Source: Rhypophila decipiens
Lineage: Eukaryota > Ascomycota > Sordariomycetes > Sordariales > Naviculisporaceae
Reading direction: 5' to 3'
Assembly (NCBI GenBank): GCA_033297075.1
Contig: MU858122.1
Span: 62,001-126,000, forward strand
Length of the DNA stretch: 64,000 bases
Shown here: one piece after another, positions 34,400 to 44,410 of the stretch
Layout of the letters: the number at the start of each line of letters is the position of its first letter
Numbering within the stretch: the stretch's first letter is position 1
Program-made: the position numbers and the translations under genes
The notes under the pieces: generated by a model
The model's input: the letters and a program-made list of their open reading frames with translations, nothing else
What the model was told of the DNA's origin: nothing
Database searches by the model: none

Positions 34400-35257
34400 C
34401 TCATGGCAGCCATGGGAGAAGACGCTTCTTCTCCGGCTTTCAAAAATACTATGCAAGCGGAGCCCACAAGACTGCTTCAGATCTGGTCAAGACCCGGTAC
34501 AGAATCAACACCAAGTACGACCTCTCCGAGTCAGACATTGCACGCTTCGATATTGGCTTATGTACGGCATTTCTCGTCAACACCATTCCAGCCATCGGTT
34601 GGACCTTGTGTCACGTCTTCTCAAAGCCGGAACTGCTTGCCGAGTTGAGACGAGGCATTGAAGAGGTCGTCTTTCCGGACGGTGAACCTGATCCCAAGCA
34701 AGTCATGAACACGACTGTCAACATCGCCCAAGTCACCAAGGCTTTCCCGTTTCTGGACTCTTTCATCCGTGAAGTGCTCCGAGTACAAAGTAACAATGCC
34801 TCGGCGCGGGCTGTGCTCAAAGACACGCCCATCAGTGATGGCGCCGGATCCACATATCTGCTAAAGAAAGGCGCCATGTTAGTCATGCCCTCTGCTTTAA
34901 TCCACGCAGACACGGACGTCTGGGGCCCAACAGCACAGCAGTTTGATCCGACTCGGTTCTTGAACATGGACAGGGGCAAGATTTCAGCATCGTCGTGGAG
35001 AACATTTGGTGGTGGCAACTCTCTCTGCCCGGGACGATTCCTCCGCCATGCACGAGATTGCGAGCATCCTGGTCGTGATGGTGTTGAAATACAATATCAG
35101 ACCATGCACCAAGGACGGGGCTTGGAGAATTCCGGCGACTAGAAACCACATCTCGACCAGCATCTTGACACCGGCTGAGGATATCAGGGTCACCATACGG
35201 CCGAGGGAGGACATGAATCATATCAGTTGGCAGTTTATATGGGAGCCAGGAACTTGA
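34400..35257 (+). pseudogene. 5'-truncated, frameshifted cytochrome P450
   Basis: Begins in the middle of a P450 (FFSGFQKYYASGAHKTASDL) with no N-terminal anchor or first half, directly after the intact P450. The I-helix (AFLVNTIPAIGWTLCHVF), the ExxR-like EVLR and the heme loop FGGGNSLCPGRF are readable. Just after the heme cysteine the frame breaks: one extra base near 35040 moves the remaining C-terminal sequence (AMHEIASILVVMVLKYNI to EPGT, stop at 35255-35257) into the next frame. It appears to be a decayed tandem copy. Convergent with the aldolase gene. Confidence 0.8.
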
Positions 35258-35387
35258 CATGTTGGGATAACGGGGTTAGGTGAAGAGCAATCCATGTAAA
35301 ATAAGCTATTCTTCTCCAGACACGTTTGTATCAGTATCCTAACCAGACATTTGTTTTTGAGCTGCTTTCATACAATCTATGTACCCC

Positions 35388-36254
35388 CTAAGCCTTACCA
35401 GCACTACCCAACCAGTGCATATACTTCTCAATAGCCGCCTGCATAGCATTAGTGCCAGCCTCGATAACACTAGTCAGCGGCTTGCCCTGCATCTCCTCCT
35501 GGACCCGCGCATAGTGGTTATTCATGCCCTTGTTGATATTCACCTTGGTCACACCACCAGCCATGCACTTTCTGAAGATCTCCTCATCGAACGGATCCGC
35601 GCCATGCAGCACAATCCTCACCCTCTCGCCGACCTTCTCGTTGATACTCTGAAGGCGGTCATATTCGAGCTGAATGCCCCTGGGTCCATACTCTCCATGG
35701 ACGTTGCCAAACGCCGGAGCGAGCATGTCAATGCCCGTGTTGACAAACTCTTCTGCTTCCTCGGGGGTTGTCAGCAATCCCTCAAGATCTGCTGTTTCGG
35801 CAACACCATCTTCTCCGCCTTCAATCCGGCCTGGCTCCGCCTCGGCAGCAATCCCCCTCTCATGACAGTACTGCACCAACTCGGCAGTGAGCTTCAAGTT
35901 CTCCTCCTTCTCGTAATGCGACATGTCGCACATGATGCTATCAAACGCACCCTCAATGTCCGCAGCGCGACGGACGAGCTCAGGCGTCTGGCAGTGGTCG
36001 AGATGGAGAGAGACAGGAACCGAGGCGGAGTGGGCTGCTTCGGCGGCGGCCTTGACGAGCGCGTCGCCAGCATATTGGATTGCCCAGGGGAAAAGGAGGA
36101 CCATCGCTGGGGACTTTGCGGCTTCTGCGGCCTTGACCGTTGCGATGATGGACTCGATGTTGTAGCAGCACATTCCGGGGACGGCGTAGCCGCCTGCTTT
36201 GGCGGCGTTGAGGATCGCCATTGATCGATTCTCCGACAGAGGTGGGCGGACCAT
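35388..36254 (-). CDS. class II (zinc) ketose-bisphosphate aldolase family
   Basis: Single exon, 288 residues. Class II fructose/tagatose-bisphosphate aldolase signatures: LHLDHCQTPE (83-92, with catalytic Asp86 and zinc ligand His87), EAEPGRIEGGEDG (138-150), FGNVHGEYG (182-190, zinc ligand His186), VLHGADP (216-222, zinc ligand His218) and VTKVNI. It is closer in feel to the GatY/KbaY and sugar-acid aldolases than to the glycolytic fungal FBA, which is longer. It would cleave or form a phosphorylated ketose giving dihydroxyacetone phosphate or a C2/C3 fragment; the substrate is inferred from context only. Divergent from the LtnD-like dehydrogenase. The two families are modules of a single plant protein of the At1g18270 type, which supports a joint pathway. 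Confidence 0.85.
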   Translation of the reverse strand: MVRPPLSENRSMAILNAAKAGGYAVPGMCCYNIESIIATVKAAEAAKSPAMVLLFPWAIQYAGDALVKAAAEAAHSASVPVSLHLDHCQTPELVRRAADIEGAFDSIMCDMSHYEKEENLKLTAELVQYCHERGIAAEAEPGRIEGGEDGVAETADLEGLLTTPEEAEEFVNTGIDMLAPAFGNVHGEYGPRGIQLEYDRLQSINEKVGERVRIVLHGADPFDEEIFRKCMAGGVTKVNINKGMNNHYARVQEEMQGKPLTSVIEAGTNAMQAAIEKYMHWLGSAGKA

Positions 36255-37631
36255 TTTGGGCGGTTTGTTGTGAGGGTTGTTTGAAACAGGCGAGACAAGT
36301 TTGTTTGAGTCTGGTGATATCAGATGGGAGATTTTTGGGAGCAGAGAATAGTGAGGGTATCTTTCTGTTTGGAAAAGCTGATATGAACGGTAGAAAAGTC
36401 AGCAAGATGGTTTCTTCAGTGCTTGGGTAATTATTCAAGAGAATAATGATGAGAGGGCCCGGAGGAGGGGCAGAGCGGGTTTGGCGTATGAGAGGTACCT
36501 TTGGGACTAGTCTAGAGCTCCAGATGGTGTCCACCTTGCAAACTGCCAGTCAGTAAGTGGGTGTCTGATCTACAACCGGTTTATTCTTCTTCCTGTACAT
36601 CCACAGCGGCAGCGGCAGCGGCAGCACTCTCAGGGGCGCGGGTTCGGCTCAGGTTCGGGATTCTCTCGTGTTCTAGATGATTGATTGACCAACAATGAGC
36701 AGGTATCTCGTACCTTGGAATTTTCAAAATTTTCTTTCAGTCTCTCGTATCCCAAGGAATTGCCGCCCGGATTGCCCAATACGGGATGAGTGTGGGTGAT
36801 TGTATTGGGGTTGGATTCATCCGCCAAGACCGACACTGACGCTCACCGGGACTAGACTGTACCTGAAGCATCCGTAAATAGGGGGAGCTCCACCGGTCAG
36901 TCCCGGCTTCATGATTTAGCGGGCAGTAGCGGGCATTTCACAATTAGCCGGGAACGCGGCAACGGCAGTAACCTGTCGCTCGGGCGGGTAGAAACGTCAT
37001 CATTGGTTGTCCCGCAGCTGGAGATGTTATGTTTTGGAGGGGTAACCAAAAAAAAAAAAAGGGGGGAGGGGCAAGAGCTATTGGGGCGATTATCGGCGAG
37101 GGGGTGGGGTGCCCAACCACCACACCATAATCAGAGGTATGAAAAATTCAAATGCGGGATGGCAGTGCTGGGAAAAGAATGGATTAGGAGCTTGATGGTG
37201 TAAGAGGATGAATGGCCGGGCCTAGAGAATTCACCCGGATGGCGTTGATCGGGACGTTGACTGTGGATCTGCCCCGGATGTGAGACTCGAGGGAGGGAAG
37301 GAGCTCTGGGCAACCACTTCGGCCTGTACATACGTACCTTTTACGAAATTTCAACTTGCCTGTTTTCGTTTGATTCTTCTTGGCCCGGTTGCCCCTTTTC
37401 TGGCAATGGTGCCTGGCATTCACACCCTCCAGTGCGTGGCATAGCATCATTCGCTCATACCCTCCTCCTCAAGGTGAGTTATAGACCTCCAACTCACACT
37501 CTCATATTCATCATATTCACTCTGGCCAACAGACCTCACGAGACTGACTTCCTTCAACCAGTTCAACGAACTCTTGTCCTCGAACCAAACAATCCCGAGT
37601 CACACATTCACAGTTCCACACATCAACTAAA
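36255..37631. promoter_or_regulatory. shared promoter region of aldolase and dehydrogenase
   Basis: 1.4 kb between divergent starts. Includes a GGCAGC repeat (36605-36625), a poly-A/poly-G stretch near 37050-37070, and a possible 5' UTR intron ahead of the dehydrogenase (GTGAGT near 37473 to ACAG near 37531). No gene recognised. Confidence 0.5.
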
Positions 37632-38963
37632 ATGGCAGACCAAAAACCCCAAATCTCCTTCATCGGCCTAGGAGCAATGGGCTTCGGCATGGCCACCCAC
37701 CTCCTCAAACGCGGCTACAACGTAACAGGCTTCGACGTCTGGGCGCCCACCCTCGAGAAATTCCGCGCCGCAGGCGGCCAAACAGCCACGACCCCCTCCG
37801 AAGCCGTCGCTGACAAGCCCTACTGCGTGTGCATGGTAGCCACCGCCGCGCAAGCGCATTCCGTCCTCTTCGACCACAAAGCCGTCGATTATTTGCCTCA
37901 AGGCGCGGTCCTCCTCCTCTGCAGCACCGTGCCCTGCGAGTATGTCCAGTCGCTCGAGAAACAACTCGTTGGTTATGGGAGAAGCGATATTCTGCTCGTG
38001 GATAGCCCGGTTTCGGGAGGTGTTGCTAGGGCCGCGGACGGGACTTTGTCAATTATGGCGGGTATGTCATCTGCTGCGCTGGAAAAGGCACGATTCCTAC
38101 TGGAAGAGCTGGCCGACCCGGCAAAGCTTTATATCGTCGAGGGTGGCATTGGATCAGGCTCAAACATGAAGATGGTTCATCAAGTCCTCGCCGCTTGCCA
38201 GATCCTGTCATCTAGCGAGGCGATGGGTTTTGCGGACCATTTAGGTCTGGACCTGGGCAAGACAATCGAGGCGGTGAATAAGAGCGAGGATGCGTGGAAT
38301 TGGATGTTTGAGCACCGCACGCCGAGGATGCTGACCGAGTACAAGCCTATTGCCTCGGCGGTGAACATCATTATCAAGGATACGGGCATTATCACTGCCG
38401 AGGGGAGGAAGGCACAGTTCCCGACGCTGATGACTAGCACGGCGGAACAAGTGTATTTTGCGGGAGTGGGAAGAGGATTTGGGCCCGATGATGATAGCTC
38501 GTTGATTAGATTGTATAATGAAGGGAAGGGCAACTTCAAGGGGCTAGCTGAGCGTGAGGAGGACAAGATCCAGCTGGTCTTGGATCTTCTGAGGGGGATT
38601 ACGCTTTGCGCTGCTGCCGAGGCCCTGGCGTTTGCACATGCTGTTGGGCTCGATCTCGATCAGGTCTATGAGTTGTGTATTAATGCTGCTGGTGGCAGCA
38701 AGGCGCTGCAGAAGTTTGGACCGGAGATTATCAAGGCCTATAAGGAGGGCAGTGCGGCCCAGGGATGGAACGTGGCGGAAGCAGGCGTTGGGCTGAAGGA
38801 AGTTGCAAACAAGCTGCAGGCTGCTGTTGAGGAGGCGCAGAGGGTGAAGGCTCCTGTGTTCTTGGGTGGTCAAGCGTTGAATATCATCCGTCTTGCGCTC
38901 CGGTCTGGAGGTGACGGCCTGGCCGCTGGTGCCGTTGTCAAAGTGTGGGCAGCGGCCAACTGA
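37632..38963 (+). CDS. LtnD/3-hydroxyisobutyrate-type dehydrogenase with duplicated C-terminal domain
   Basis: Single exon, 443 residues, against about 300 for ordinary beta-hydroxyacid dehydrogenases. Residues 1 to about 165 form the NAD(P)-binding Rossmann domain (FIGLGAMGFGMA, 10-21) with the substrate loop DSPVSGG. A first helical domain carries the catalytic lysine region GSGSNMKMVHQ (Lys about 180). A second, related helical domain (about 310-440; GITLCAAAEALAFAHAVGLD and LGGQALNIIRLAL) explains the extra length. The family oxidises beta-hydroxyacids such as 3-hydroxyisobutyrate, tartronate semialdehyde or L-threonate (LtnD); cluster context favours a four-carbon sugar acid. It is divergent from the aldolase. 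Confidence 0.85.
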   Translation: MADQKPQISFIGLGAMGFGMATHLLKRGYNVTGFDVWAPTLEKFRAAGGQTATTPSEAVADKPYCVCMVATAAQAHSVLFDHKAVDYLPQGAVLLLCSTVPCEYVQSLEKQLVGYGRSDILLVDSPVSGGVARAADGTLSIMAGMSSAALEKARFLLEELADPAKLYIVEGGIGSGSNMKMVHQVLAACQILSSSEAMGFADHLGLDLGKTIEAVNKSEDAWNWMFEHRTPRMLTEYKPIASAVNIIIKDTGIITAEGRKAQFPTLMTSTAEQVYFAGVGRGFGPDDDSSLIRLYNEGKGNFKGLAEREEDKIQLVLDLLRGITLCAAAEALAFAHAVGLDLDQVYELCINAAGGSKALQKFGPEIIKAYKEGSAAQGWNVAEAGVGLKEVANKLQAAVEEAQRVKAPVFLGGQALNIIRLALRSGGDGLAAGAVVKVWAAAN

Positions 38964-40385
38964 GGGCCGGGATGTTACGTGGCCATTCTGTAAGAGTATA
39001 GTTTGGGTTCAGGAAACATAAACTCATGCCTCTCTACTATCACAGAACCTACCCTGACCTGATTTACATGTGTGTCTGTACCCTGTCTTTCAGTCAAGAC
39101 AGCACTGCATCCTCAAGCGATGCCACCCGTGGAAAGCTTGTCGACGATATCTTGTCTGGCAATGTGAATCTGCATGCATATCTTGCTAGGAACTTTTGAA
39201 TTCCGATCCATGGCAGGGCATCAATGGTCTCTATTGACTAGGCCCTGGCCTACTGCTGACGATTAGTCTCGACCCAACAGCCCCTGCGCAAAAGTTGCAG
39301 CATCCGTATCGAATTTCCCCCTGAGCTTTGGTTTTCAACCGTGGTCAATATCACGACCTCCATTCCTCGATGCAATCAAGATACTCTCGGGTTCCCCTTC
39401 CCGGGCATTCCAGTTTAGACCGAGTGGATCTCTCGACTTTGGGAAGTCGACTGTTTGAACAATCCACCTCCCCGGACCGGGTTCCTGTCCTTCGGTCTTT
39501 CCCGCCACGGCTCGCTCCACCATGTCCACAGGAACGCTCAGGGACCATATTCTGGGCAAGACGCCGAAAAGGAAGGAAGCACGTGGGAAGGAAGAAACAA
39601 GCAAGCCCAAGAATCTGGCCAGGGAGGTTGGTCCCCGTAGTTGTGGGTGGGTAAGGTACCCACACGATACATCCACATCAGTCCTGAGCACCCCAGACGG
39701 AGTCTCCATGAGTTCATCACATTCTCCATGGACCATGGATCATGCTCCGACTTCAAAGCTGGAAAATCTCCACATAGTACCAGCCTGGGGATCCTGTGCA
39801 ACCGGATCTTGCGAGCTTAGAATTCACTTTGAGCCTCTAAAGTTATCAGCATTCTGATATTGACCCTTCTGACTCATATTTCTGAAATTTGGAATAGTTT
39901 CCCGGACTCGGAAGAAGGTAGTCCCAGGCGTTGTCCCACCAGCGCCAAGACCGTTCGGCCCAAGTTTAGAGGCCCGATTTCGGGGATGAGCCGTCGCTCA
40001 GCATTTCGGGCCTTGGCATTCTTCGGGAGATGATCGTCGGGCCGTCCTTTGGGTCCTCCCTCTCGGGGAACAACCCCGGAGTCATCGCAGCTGGAGGACA
40101 AGGTCAAGAGACAGAAATGCACAGTCCACTTGTGCTATTCTCATGAAAGACGAGCTTTCTGAAGAACCTCTGTCGTGCAGGATGCTCGGTCCTTACCTTC
40201 GGCTAGCATCGGGATCTGGCGGCGATCATGGCAACCGGCCCCGAAGAAGTGATGCTCAGTCTCACAACCAAGCTCATGTCAAAGTTGAAAGACAATCACA
40301 AGTTTCACATGTTCATCAATGCCGACCCGGAACTCCATGAAAGTCATATCCTCATTTTACACATCATATATCCTGTACAATAAAT
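38964..40385. other. 1.4-kb convergent intergenic region
   Basis: Between two converging cluster genes. Overlapping frames on both strands at 39328-39857 lack domains and splice logic, so I do not call a gene. Confidence 0.45.
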
Positions 40386-40960
40386 CTAGCTACACCCCCC
40401 AACAGCCTCCTTCTCCCCCGACAAGCCGCCCTCCTCATTCTCATACTGATGAATAACCTGCACCTTGGCCGCACTAGGACTGCTCTCATCAAACACATAG
40501 CCAAGCCACTCTTTCGCCAACCGCCTCGCAAGCTCCAAGCCAATGACTCTCTCGCCCATGCACAAGACCTGTGCGTTATTGCTCAGCACGGCGCGCTCGA
40601 CGGAGAAGCTGTCGTGGGCGGTGACGGCGCGGACGCCCTTGATCTTGTTGGCCGAGATGGCCACCCCCAGACCCGTCCCGCAGATCAAGAGGGCCCGGTC
40701 GACCTCGCCTGATGCGACTAGCTTGGCTGCTTTGGCGGCAATGTGCGGGTAGGCTGTTTTGTCGTCTGCGCCGACGTCGATCACGTTTGTTACCCGGGGA
40801 TCGGAGGCAAAATCGGACTTGATTTTTTGTTTGTAGGATACGCCGGCGTCCTGGTTGTCGGGAGAGAAATGTTAGTAAGCGTCACAGCAGGGTATGAGGA
40901 GGGTGAGAAGATACGAACATCGCAGCCAATGGCGATCCTCCATTGGGGTTGTTGGCTCAT
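40386..40960 (-). CDS. RpiB/LacAB-family sugar-phosphate isomerase
   Basis: Two exons, 40960-40919 and 40850-40386, 168 residues; the intron 40918-40851 (GTTCGT donor, CAG acceptor) rebuilds GCD|DAGVSYK, the phosphate-binding start of the family. The catalytic cysteine is in ICGTGLG (Cys71), followed by GVRAVTAHD and [12 protein letters not shown]. RpiB enzymes isomerise aldose and ketose phosphates. Members beside erythrulose kinases (DerI in mycobacteria, EryI in Brucella, EYI2 in Yarrowia) convert D-erythrulose-4-phosphate to D-erythrose-4-phosphate, and that role fits here. RpiB homologues are an accessory family in fungi, which normally use RpiA-type isomerase. Divergent from the kinase. 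Confidence 0.88.
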
Positions 40961-42171
40961 TGTGAAGTTGGATGTGTGACTTGGTGAGAAGAAGCTGGCT
41001 TTGGCTCAAGAAAATTGAGATCTGAATTGCTGCTGACTATCCAAGAATTGACAAGGAGAAAGAAACAAAAGACAGGACACCGGAAAGTAAAACAGCAATG
41101 GCGAGGAAAAAAGAAAAAAGACAGGAAAAAAGTGAACCCCTCATCGACCCCTCCAGCAGCTCTCCCATGTCATCGAGCTACGTACTCGAGGAATTAAATT
41201 TGCCTTACGCCGTCAAGGTTGCAAAGGTACATGTTGCCTTTGGCATTTATCCAAGCCGTGTTGCCGCTTTGGGTATGCCGCGCAGCTGGGTAGTATTCCC
41301 GAATACCAAGCTCCACACCCCTGTCTTGTCGCTTGTCACTTGTCAAAATACACCCCGGCAGCGCTAACTAATACGGATCTTCTAGCAGCCCGGATCGGGT
41401 AATTCAGCAGAAATCCGCCACCGAGAGGCCTTGGGAAAGAGAATTTCATGGAGAATGAGTAATGGCCAGAGCAGGACCGAGGGCGCAAATCAATATCAAG
41501 GATGAATGAACACTCAGGGGTAAGGGAATCAGTACCTGGACAGACCCCTCACCCTCGCCATGACACTACATCACGACGGCCGGATTGGATTGGAGCGGAT
41601 TTGGGGAACAGAACATTGAACGCCTTTGGTTATCCTGCCTACGGGGAAAAAAGGGTTACTAGTTTCTTCTTTCTTTGATTGGTGAACCCCACCCCCGCTT
41701 CATGTCTCATTCCCTTCCTGCTCGCCCCCTTTCTCCCGACCCGGCAAGTGATACATTTGTTGCCCGTCTCCGGCCGGTGATTTATTTTTGACAACACTTT
41801 GGTTTTGATATCATATCAGGGAACGGGCAGGACATGCGGGATTGATGAGCCCTATTATTCCGAATATTATTATCATTTCACATATCCCATACCCCCTTAT
41901 TGCTGAGCACACCACCATATGATATGTAAGTTCCTATCTTTCCCACTCATCGTGATCTCGATCGAGATCTTATCAATCTCGTGCTCCTCCTTCATTACTA
42001 ACCAGTGCCGCCAGTCCGGTCTCGCTTCATTTCGAGAGCACCTGAGCCGACCTCCGTATTTTGAACAGACAAGGCACCTACCTCATATCAGACCTCAACG
42101 ACCAGTCTCATCAACAACATCAAACTTTCCGGACCTCCAACATCACATCCTGAAGCACAAAGCCAGCCACA
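40961..42171. promoter_or_regulatory. shared promoter region of isomerase and kinase
   Basis: 1.2 kb between divergent starts of the RpiB-like gene and the kinase, so a natural place for co-regulation. A purine-rich tract lies at 41055-41140. No gene is supported. Confidence 0.45.
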
Positions 42172-43980
42172 ATGTCAAAAGCCCACCTCTTCTCCAGCCT
42201 AGACGGTCTCGTGCCCAAATCCCTAAAAGGGCTAATAACCTACAACCCCCGGCTAAACCTCGACGCCACAAACCGCGTCGTCTTTGACCCAGCTCATCCC
42301 CCCTCCCAAGTGAGCATCATCTCAGGCGGCGGCTCAGGCCATGAACCTGCCTGGTCCGGCTACGTCGGCTCCAACCTCCTCGCCGCGTCCGTAGCAGGCG
42401 ACGTTTTTGCCTCCCCTTCCACCAAACAAATTCTCGCCGCTGTGAATTCCGTCCCCAGCGAGAAAGGCACGTTGCTGGTTATTACCAATTACACGGGGGA
42501 TTGTCTCCATTTCGGGCTGGCTGCCGAAAAGACCAAGGCCAAGGGGGGACAATGTAGAATGCTCATTTGTGGGGATGATGTCTCCATTGGCAAGACTAAT
42601 GGTGCTTTGGTGGGCAGACGAGGACTAGCTGCGCAGATTGGGGTTCTCAAGATTCTTGGGGCTGCTTCGGCCGAAGGGCTCAGTGTGGATGAGCTATTTG
42701 ACTTGGGGACCGAAGTGACCAGGCAGATTGTGAGTATAGCTGCTACGCTGGATCATTGCCATGTCCCTGGACGGACGGAACATGGAGCGCTGGGGGAGGA
42801 TGAGATCGAGATTGGGACTGGGCCGCATAATGAGCCGGGATATCGCAAGCTCAGCCCTAAGCCCTCTGCTGAGGGATTGGTCAAGGAGGTGTTGAGGTAT
42901 TGTATGGATGAGGGGGACGAGGATAGGGGGTATGTTCACTTTGAGGAGGGCGATGAGACGGTGCTCATGGTGAGTAACTTTGGCGGGATGAGTAACCTTG
43001 AGCTTGGGGGCTTGGTCGATGAGTTGTTGAATCAGTTGGAGCAAGATTGGAAGGTTGAGCCGGTCAGGGTGTATGCGGGTTGTTTGGAGACGAGTCTTAA
43101 TGCCCCGGCGTTTTCGGTTAGTGTGCTGAATGTTAGTGCTATTGCCAGGGCATCGGGGGATAAGTACTCGGTGGACAAGGTGTTGGGGTATTTGGATTTG
43201 AAGACGGATACCATGTGGGAGGGTTTTGCAGGCTATCAGAGCGGTGTGAACTCGGCCAAGGAGAGGAGGAAGAGACGCGAGCAGGTCGTTCAGCCGCCTG
43301 TCGAGACGAGACGGCCTGTGGATGATGCAAAGGATCTCAAGGTTGATCCGGCGACGCTTGAAAAGATGATTCGGACGGCGTGTGAGGCGGTTAATACTGC
43401 CGAGCCGGACTTGACGAGGTGGGATACCATCATGGGAGATGGAGATTGTGGACTGACGCTGCAGACTGGGGCCTTGGCGCTGCTCGAGGCGGTCGACAAG
43501 CATGGTCTTGCTGCCAAGGGGTCCGTGGTCGAGGTGCTGACTGAGCTGGAGGATATTGTCGAGAGCAAGATGGGAGGCACGCTGGGGGGGATCCTGGGTA
43601 TTTTCTTTGTGTCGATGCGGACCGCGTTGGAGGAGAATATTGGGCTGGTAAAGGAGGGCGGGCCGTTGGCTGTCTGGGCCAAGGCGATATCCAGTGCCTT
43701 GGAGCATCTGAGGACGTACACGCCGGCCAAGGTGGGCGATCGGACCGTCATGGACACTTTGATTCCTTTTGCGGGCGCCTTGAGGGAGGGCAAGGACTTC
43801 AAGGGCGGTGTCGAGGCTGCTGTGGCTGGCGCTGAAAAGACCAAGACGTTGAGGCCGCGACTTGGTAGGGCTACGTATGTTGGTATCGGAGTCGATGCGA
43901 GTGCGAAGGAGCTGCCTCCTGATCCGGGTGCTTGGGGTGCCATGGTTGCCATCAAGGCGCTGGAGGAGGCGTTGCACTGA
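42172..43980 (+). CDS. dihydroxyacetone/erythrulose kinase (DAK family)
   Basis: ATP-dependent ketose kinase, single exon, 602 residues. DhaK domain at 1 to about 335 with SGGGSGHEPAW (His57 assists catalysis) and TGPHNEPGYRKL, whose His219 matches the histidine that covalently binds the ketone. DhaL domain at about 385-600 with MGDGDCGLT (421-429, Mg-ATP aspartates), GGTLGGILGIFF and GDRTVMDTLIPF. All catalytic residues are present. Glycerol-type DAKs and L-erythrulose kinases (Yarrowia EYK1, mycobacterial LerK) share this architecture. Neighbouring TIM-like and RpiB-like isomerases point to the erythrulose branch, but sequence alone does not decide the substrate. Confidence 0.88.
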   Translation: MSKAHLFSSLDGLVPKSLKGLITYNPRLNLDATNRVVFDPAHPPSQVSIISGGGSGHEPAWSGYVGSNLLAASVAGDVFASPSTKQILAAVNSVPSEKGTLLVITNYTGDCLHFGLAAEKTKAKGGQCRMLICGDDVSIGKTNGALVGRRGLAAQIGVLKILGAASAEGLSVDELFDLGTEVTRQIVSIAATLDHCHVPGRTEHGALGEDEIEIGTGPHNEPGYRKLSPKPSAEGLVKEVLRYCMDEGDEDRGYVHFEEGDETVLMVSNFGGMSNLELGGLVDELLNQLEQDWKVEPVRVYAGCLETSLNAPAFSVSVLNVSAIARASGDKYSVDKVLGYLDLKTDTMWEGFAGYQSGVNSAKERRKRREQVVQPPVETRRPVDDAKDLKVDPATLEKMIRTACEAVNTAEPDLTRWDTIMGDGDCGLTLQTGALALLEAVDKHGLAAKGSVVEVLTELEDIVESKMGGTLGGILGIFFVSMRTALEENIGLVKEGGPLAVWAKAISSALEHLRTYTPAKVGDRTVMDTLIPFAGALREGKDFKGGVEAAVAGAEKTKTLRPRLGRATYVGIGVDASAKELPPDPGAWGAMVAIKALEEALH

Positions 43981-44410
43981 AGTTTTGGTCTTGGATACTT
44001 TTGTTGGTAGTTATATAGTTAATCTAGTTACTTCTCATCTCCTTTGTGTTCTAGTTCCAATAAGCCTTTCTGGGTCGAATTTCTGATCAGTGTGGTAATA
44101 ATACAAGCTTGAATTTCTGTTCATTATATGGAATTGCTGGGACCCATGAAAACATAGCTTATTGCAGGGGAAAGGTCGGCTCTTCTTGAGGCCTGACATG
44201 CGGGCCATGTTGTGTACGTAATGAAAAGATGGTTGCGAACATATGATTGCTCTTGAACAAACAATATCGGCCTGGGAGAGTTGAGGAGTTGATGCTTCAA
44301 CAAGTGGCCAAGAAGAATACAAATCAGGAAGCGCAGAAGACCTGACAGATGTTAATAAACCCTCTGATATTCAAAAACATAAAGTTCTTGCTCTTAGGTT
44401 TATCATTTCC
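43981..44410. other. convergent spacer
   Basis: 430 bases with the 3' ends of the kinase and the following minus-strand gene. Nothing else seen. Confidence 0.45.

Noticed and set aside
39328..39857. Overlapping frames of 100-130 codons on both strands
   Set aside because: No domain, no splice logic, and both strands open equally, as expected for GC-rich non-coding DNA.
42694..43977. 427-codon minus-strand open frame opposite the DAK kinase
   Set aside because: Antisense shadow; the plus strand carries all kinase catalytic motifs.
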